A stretch of DNA of 64,000 nt, taken from NCBI GenBank assembly GCA_008360955.1, contig LUCM01008148.1, positions 62,001 to 126,000 on the forward strand, read 5' to 3'. The notes below the pieces were generated by a model, which was given only the letters and a program-made list of their open reading frames with translations, was not told where the DNA came from and did not search any database. Numbering within the stretch: position 1 is the first letter of the stretch; the number at the start of each line of letters is the position of its first letter. Source of the DNA: Fasciolopsis buskii (taxonomy: Eukaryota > Platyhelminthes > Trematoda > Plagiorchiida > Fasciolidae). A program made the translations under genes and the position numbers. This document shows positions 61,622-64,000 of the stretch, piece after piece.

Positions 61622-64000
61622 AAAACATTCAATCTCCTACTACTAAAATGTAAAATCGTTCACATAAAAAAAGCCGAAATATCTGCTTTGTCGACCCGCA
61701 ATTGTCAACAGTTCCTTCCAAAAGCGTAAGGCGAACCCAATAGTCTAATGATGACACTTCAGGTGAGGATCAGTCTGCGCCGGTTAAACAAGACAATCAA
61801 AGTAGGTATGCAAGGGAGTTAAATTGTCCAGAATGAAGCGAATAGATCAACGGTATTAGTCAAGAGCTTTTCGAGTGCTGACAACCATTACTTATTATGG
61901 TATTTACGTTAGTCGAAATTAGAAGCAAAATACATCATTGGCAGGTGGGTTGAGATTGCAAAGTCACTGGGACTATCAACGGAAATCGCATGTGCAGTCC
62001 CAACAACACTCACTGAAACTACGATTGTGTTGAAAAACCGCAATTTTTTATCCAATTTAAAACAAAATCTACTCCGACAATATAAATTCGAATGCATATC
62101 TCACATGGTCAGCCAGCAAACCATTTTACCATTGTTTTCATTTGCAGTGAGCAAAATATTTGATCACCAACCATGTCAACACCAGTTGCGAATTAATCAC
62201 GATATAACAAGATTGCCAAGGGCTACAAATAGATTTCTAATATCTAATTAACCTTTATTTATTGCGAAACAGAAAATAATTTAACAAGATATTGGAACAT
62301 ATCTTGGAATGTTTAGAAGAAACTGTGCTTCAAGTTGCGTTTGAAATGTGAAACAACTTATTGGGGAATATTTGTGATAAACCGGTGTTTTGATTACCGC
62401 GGGTAGTCCTTTTAAAAGCAGGTTACCAATCGATTGAAAACTAGTCTTAAAAAGGCTACCCAAGTAAATCGAAACATCTGCTAATTAGAAGTACTCCCAA
62501 AAGACGCTTACCTCACATTTTACACATTGCAAAGAATGCACCCAAGCCGCTTCCTGTCCAATAACTTAGGGTACATATACGACACGTGGTCGGTTCGGAA
62601 TATGTGCACGCACGCACAACTGAATGGAATTTCAGGTATTGCTACCTAACCTAATGTGTGCGTAAATCAAACACACTTGAAAATTTTTACTTTTCTGTCC
62701 AGTAATTCACACTGTTTCCGTTCATCCCCGGTTACGTAATACTCACATACGTGGAGTTCGTCTGGTGTGCAATTGATAAGCCATGATCGAGAAACTCAAA
62801 CCACCAGTTTACCACGTGCCAAATATTCCGGTTCTGAAGGCTGATAGTAGGCAACCGTGAGAATTGGGGTTATCGACAATATTCAAAAAAAAGCTGACAT
62901 CATGAGAGTGTCAGGACTGTTGAAATATTTAGGAGCTATTAGACGCCATTGGACGATTTCAATAGCCGCGGCTGGCAACTGTCTGCGCCATTCACTCTCA
63001 GTTTGTACTGCTCGGTTCTAGTCAGTAGGCTTGGGTTTTGACTGAGATTACGCATTTTGGAGTCCTTCCTGGTCAGTCGTCATCGAAAATTCCTCTGTGC
63101 GATGGTGTCACGTGATGGGCCCAAGTGACCGGGTAGTGGAAAGCGAACATTTATACCAGTGAATCAGCAATTTTGTTATTCAAGAAAGAAGTCAGAGTGT
63201 GGACTAATGACACTCGTTGGGGAGGCAGAGGATGTTTCTATGACAAAGAGATTCTGTGTTACACATTTATGCTATGCAACTGGTAGAGACCACGATTAGC
63301 CGATTGATTGCTGCCGAAACGTCCAAAAAGGGATTGTGCTGTATGACAATCACGAGACGTTTGGGATCAATTTCCGAGCGTTTTGCAGTAAAACGATTTG
63401 ATTTCAATCCAATGCTTCACAGATTACAAGCATTTGTCTGATTGGCGGTGGGGGGGATGATAACAGCGTAATCAAAAGCAGGCAGGCGTCATTACAAAGA
63501 AGCCCACAGTTTGAAGCCTAAGATACGAATCCCAGTACAGCACATAAAATCCCTGTTAGACCTGTTGTGGTCAACCACAGGCTCACTCGTAAGTACTCGT
63601 AATAAAATTGTGCGATAGTTGGAACAAGCAACGACTAGAAGTTTTCAACAGAATCGGCAGCTGTGCAGTCTGATTAACCGTCGCCCCAGATCAAACGGAT
63701 TGAGGAAGTGTAGCGGGGTGTAGGGATTTTTGAGTGCTTTGTGCATGCATGCTCATTATCATTTGATACGACTGGACAGACGGGGGCAAACCGATTTATC
63801 CTTGGAGCCTTGCTGTAACAAATTTTTAAGGCAATGTCTAGTTAGAACTCAGCTGCCAACTAATTATATCAGTCGGCGAAGAAAGCCCAAAAAGGCTTTT
63901 TTTCCGGTCTGAAATAAATCAGTGAAACAAAAGTCACGCGATAAAAGTAATCAAGATCGTCAGCTCTGTCAGTGTTTTTTCGTCCAATAAATTCCAATCG
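61622..64000. other. No supportable gene
   Basis: A plus-strand open stretch at 63256-63441 (with LVETTISRLIAAETSKKGLC) has no recognised domain. A G run lies near 63448. A B-box-like GGGATTCGTATC on the minus strand near 63525 might be another decayed SINE head, but no A box was found. Confidence 0.35.

Noticed and set aside
1..64000. CRISPR arrays, operons or prokaryotic mobile elements
   Set aside because: No regularly spaced identical repeats, no ribosome binding sites with adjacent long ORFs. All evidence is eukaryotic.

Overview
This is eukaryotic, intron-rich, repeat-laden DNA, most likely from a parasitic flatworm (trematode or cestode). The evidence is the mix of mobile elements: decayed Penelope-like retroelements (PLEs), hammerhead ribozyme motifs beside PLE-type and tRNA-derived repeats, a CR1/RTE-type endonuclease-reverse transcriptase in the style of flatworm repeats, and a long degenerate TCAC array. 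No long intact ORF exists. Nothing bacterial (operons, ribosome binding sites, tRNA or rRNA genes) is seen. The species call is inference.

Layout. 1-14 kb: intergenic or intronic DNA with tRNA-derived SINE remnants on the minus strand (about 380-450, 2100-2160 and 13.5-13.6 kb), AT microsatellites, one candidate minus-strand terminal exon (9175-9324) and one possible micro-exon (9805-9846). 15.4-17.1 kb: a dispersed repeat and a frameshifted PLE on the minus strand. 17.7-33.2 kb: the best host-gene candidate, a plus-strand chain of small exons (21089-21224, 21563-21629, 23760-23816, 24285-24319, 26249-26374, 31977-32061, 33042-33227) whose six junctions are all in frame. The predicted 229 residues resemble the OB2-OB3 part of the BRCA2 DNA-binding domain, so I propose a divergent BRCA2 homologue. 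Its introns hold a SINE with a hammerhead motif (24.4-24.7 kb), another SINE (25.5 kb), a second PLE remnant (27.6-28.5 kb) and a dispersed repeat (30.9-31.2 kb).

33-43 kb: no supportable gene; a second copy of the 31-kb repeat lies at about 38.9-39.2 kb. 43.7-47.5 kb: a 3.8-kb degenerate TCAC array with an interspersed CACAAAGCGAACTCAC-like unit. A single N at 46801 sits between two almost identical 309-bp copies, which looks like an unresolved assembly join. 50.3 kb: an orphan candidate exon. 54.1-56.5 kb: a decayed plus-strand non-LTR retrotransposon with endonuclease remnants and an RT that keeps its YADD box. 61.47-61.62 kb: a 47-bp inverted repeat (46/47 matching) enclosing a minimal hammerhead ribozyme on the minus strand, as in PLE terminal repeats.

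No gene network can be inferred beyond the one proposed multi-exon gene. All homology statements were read by eye, without database searches.
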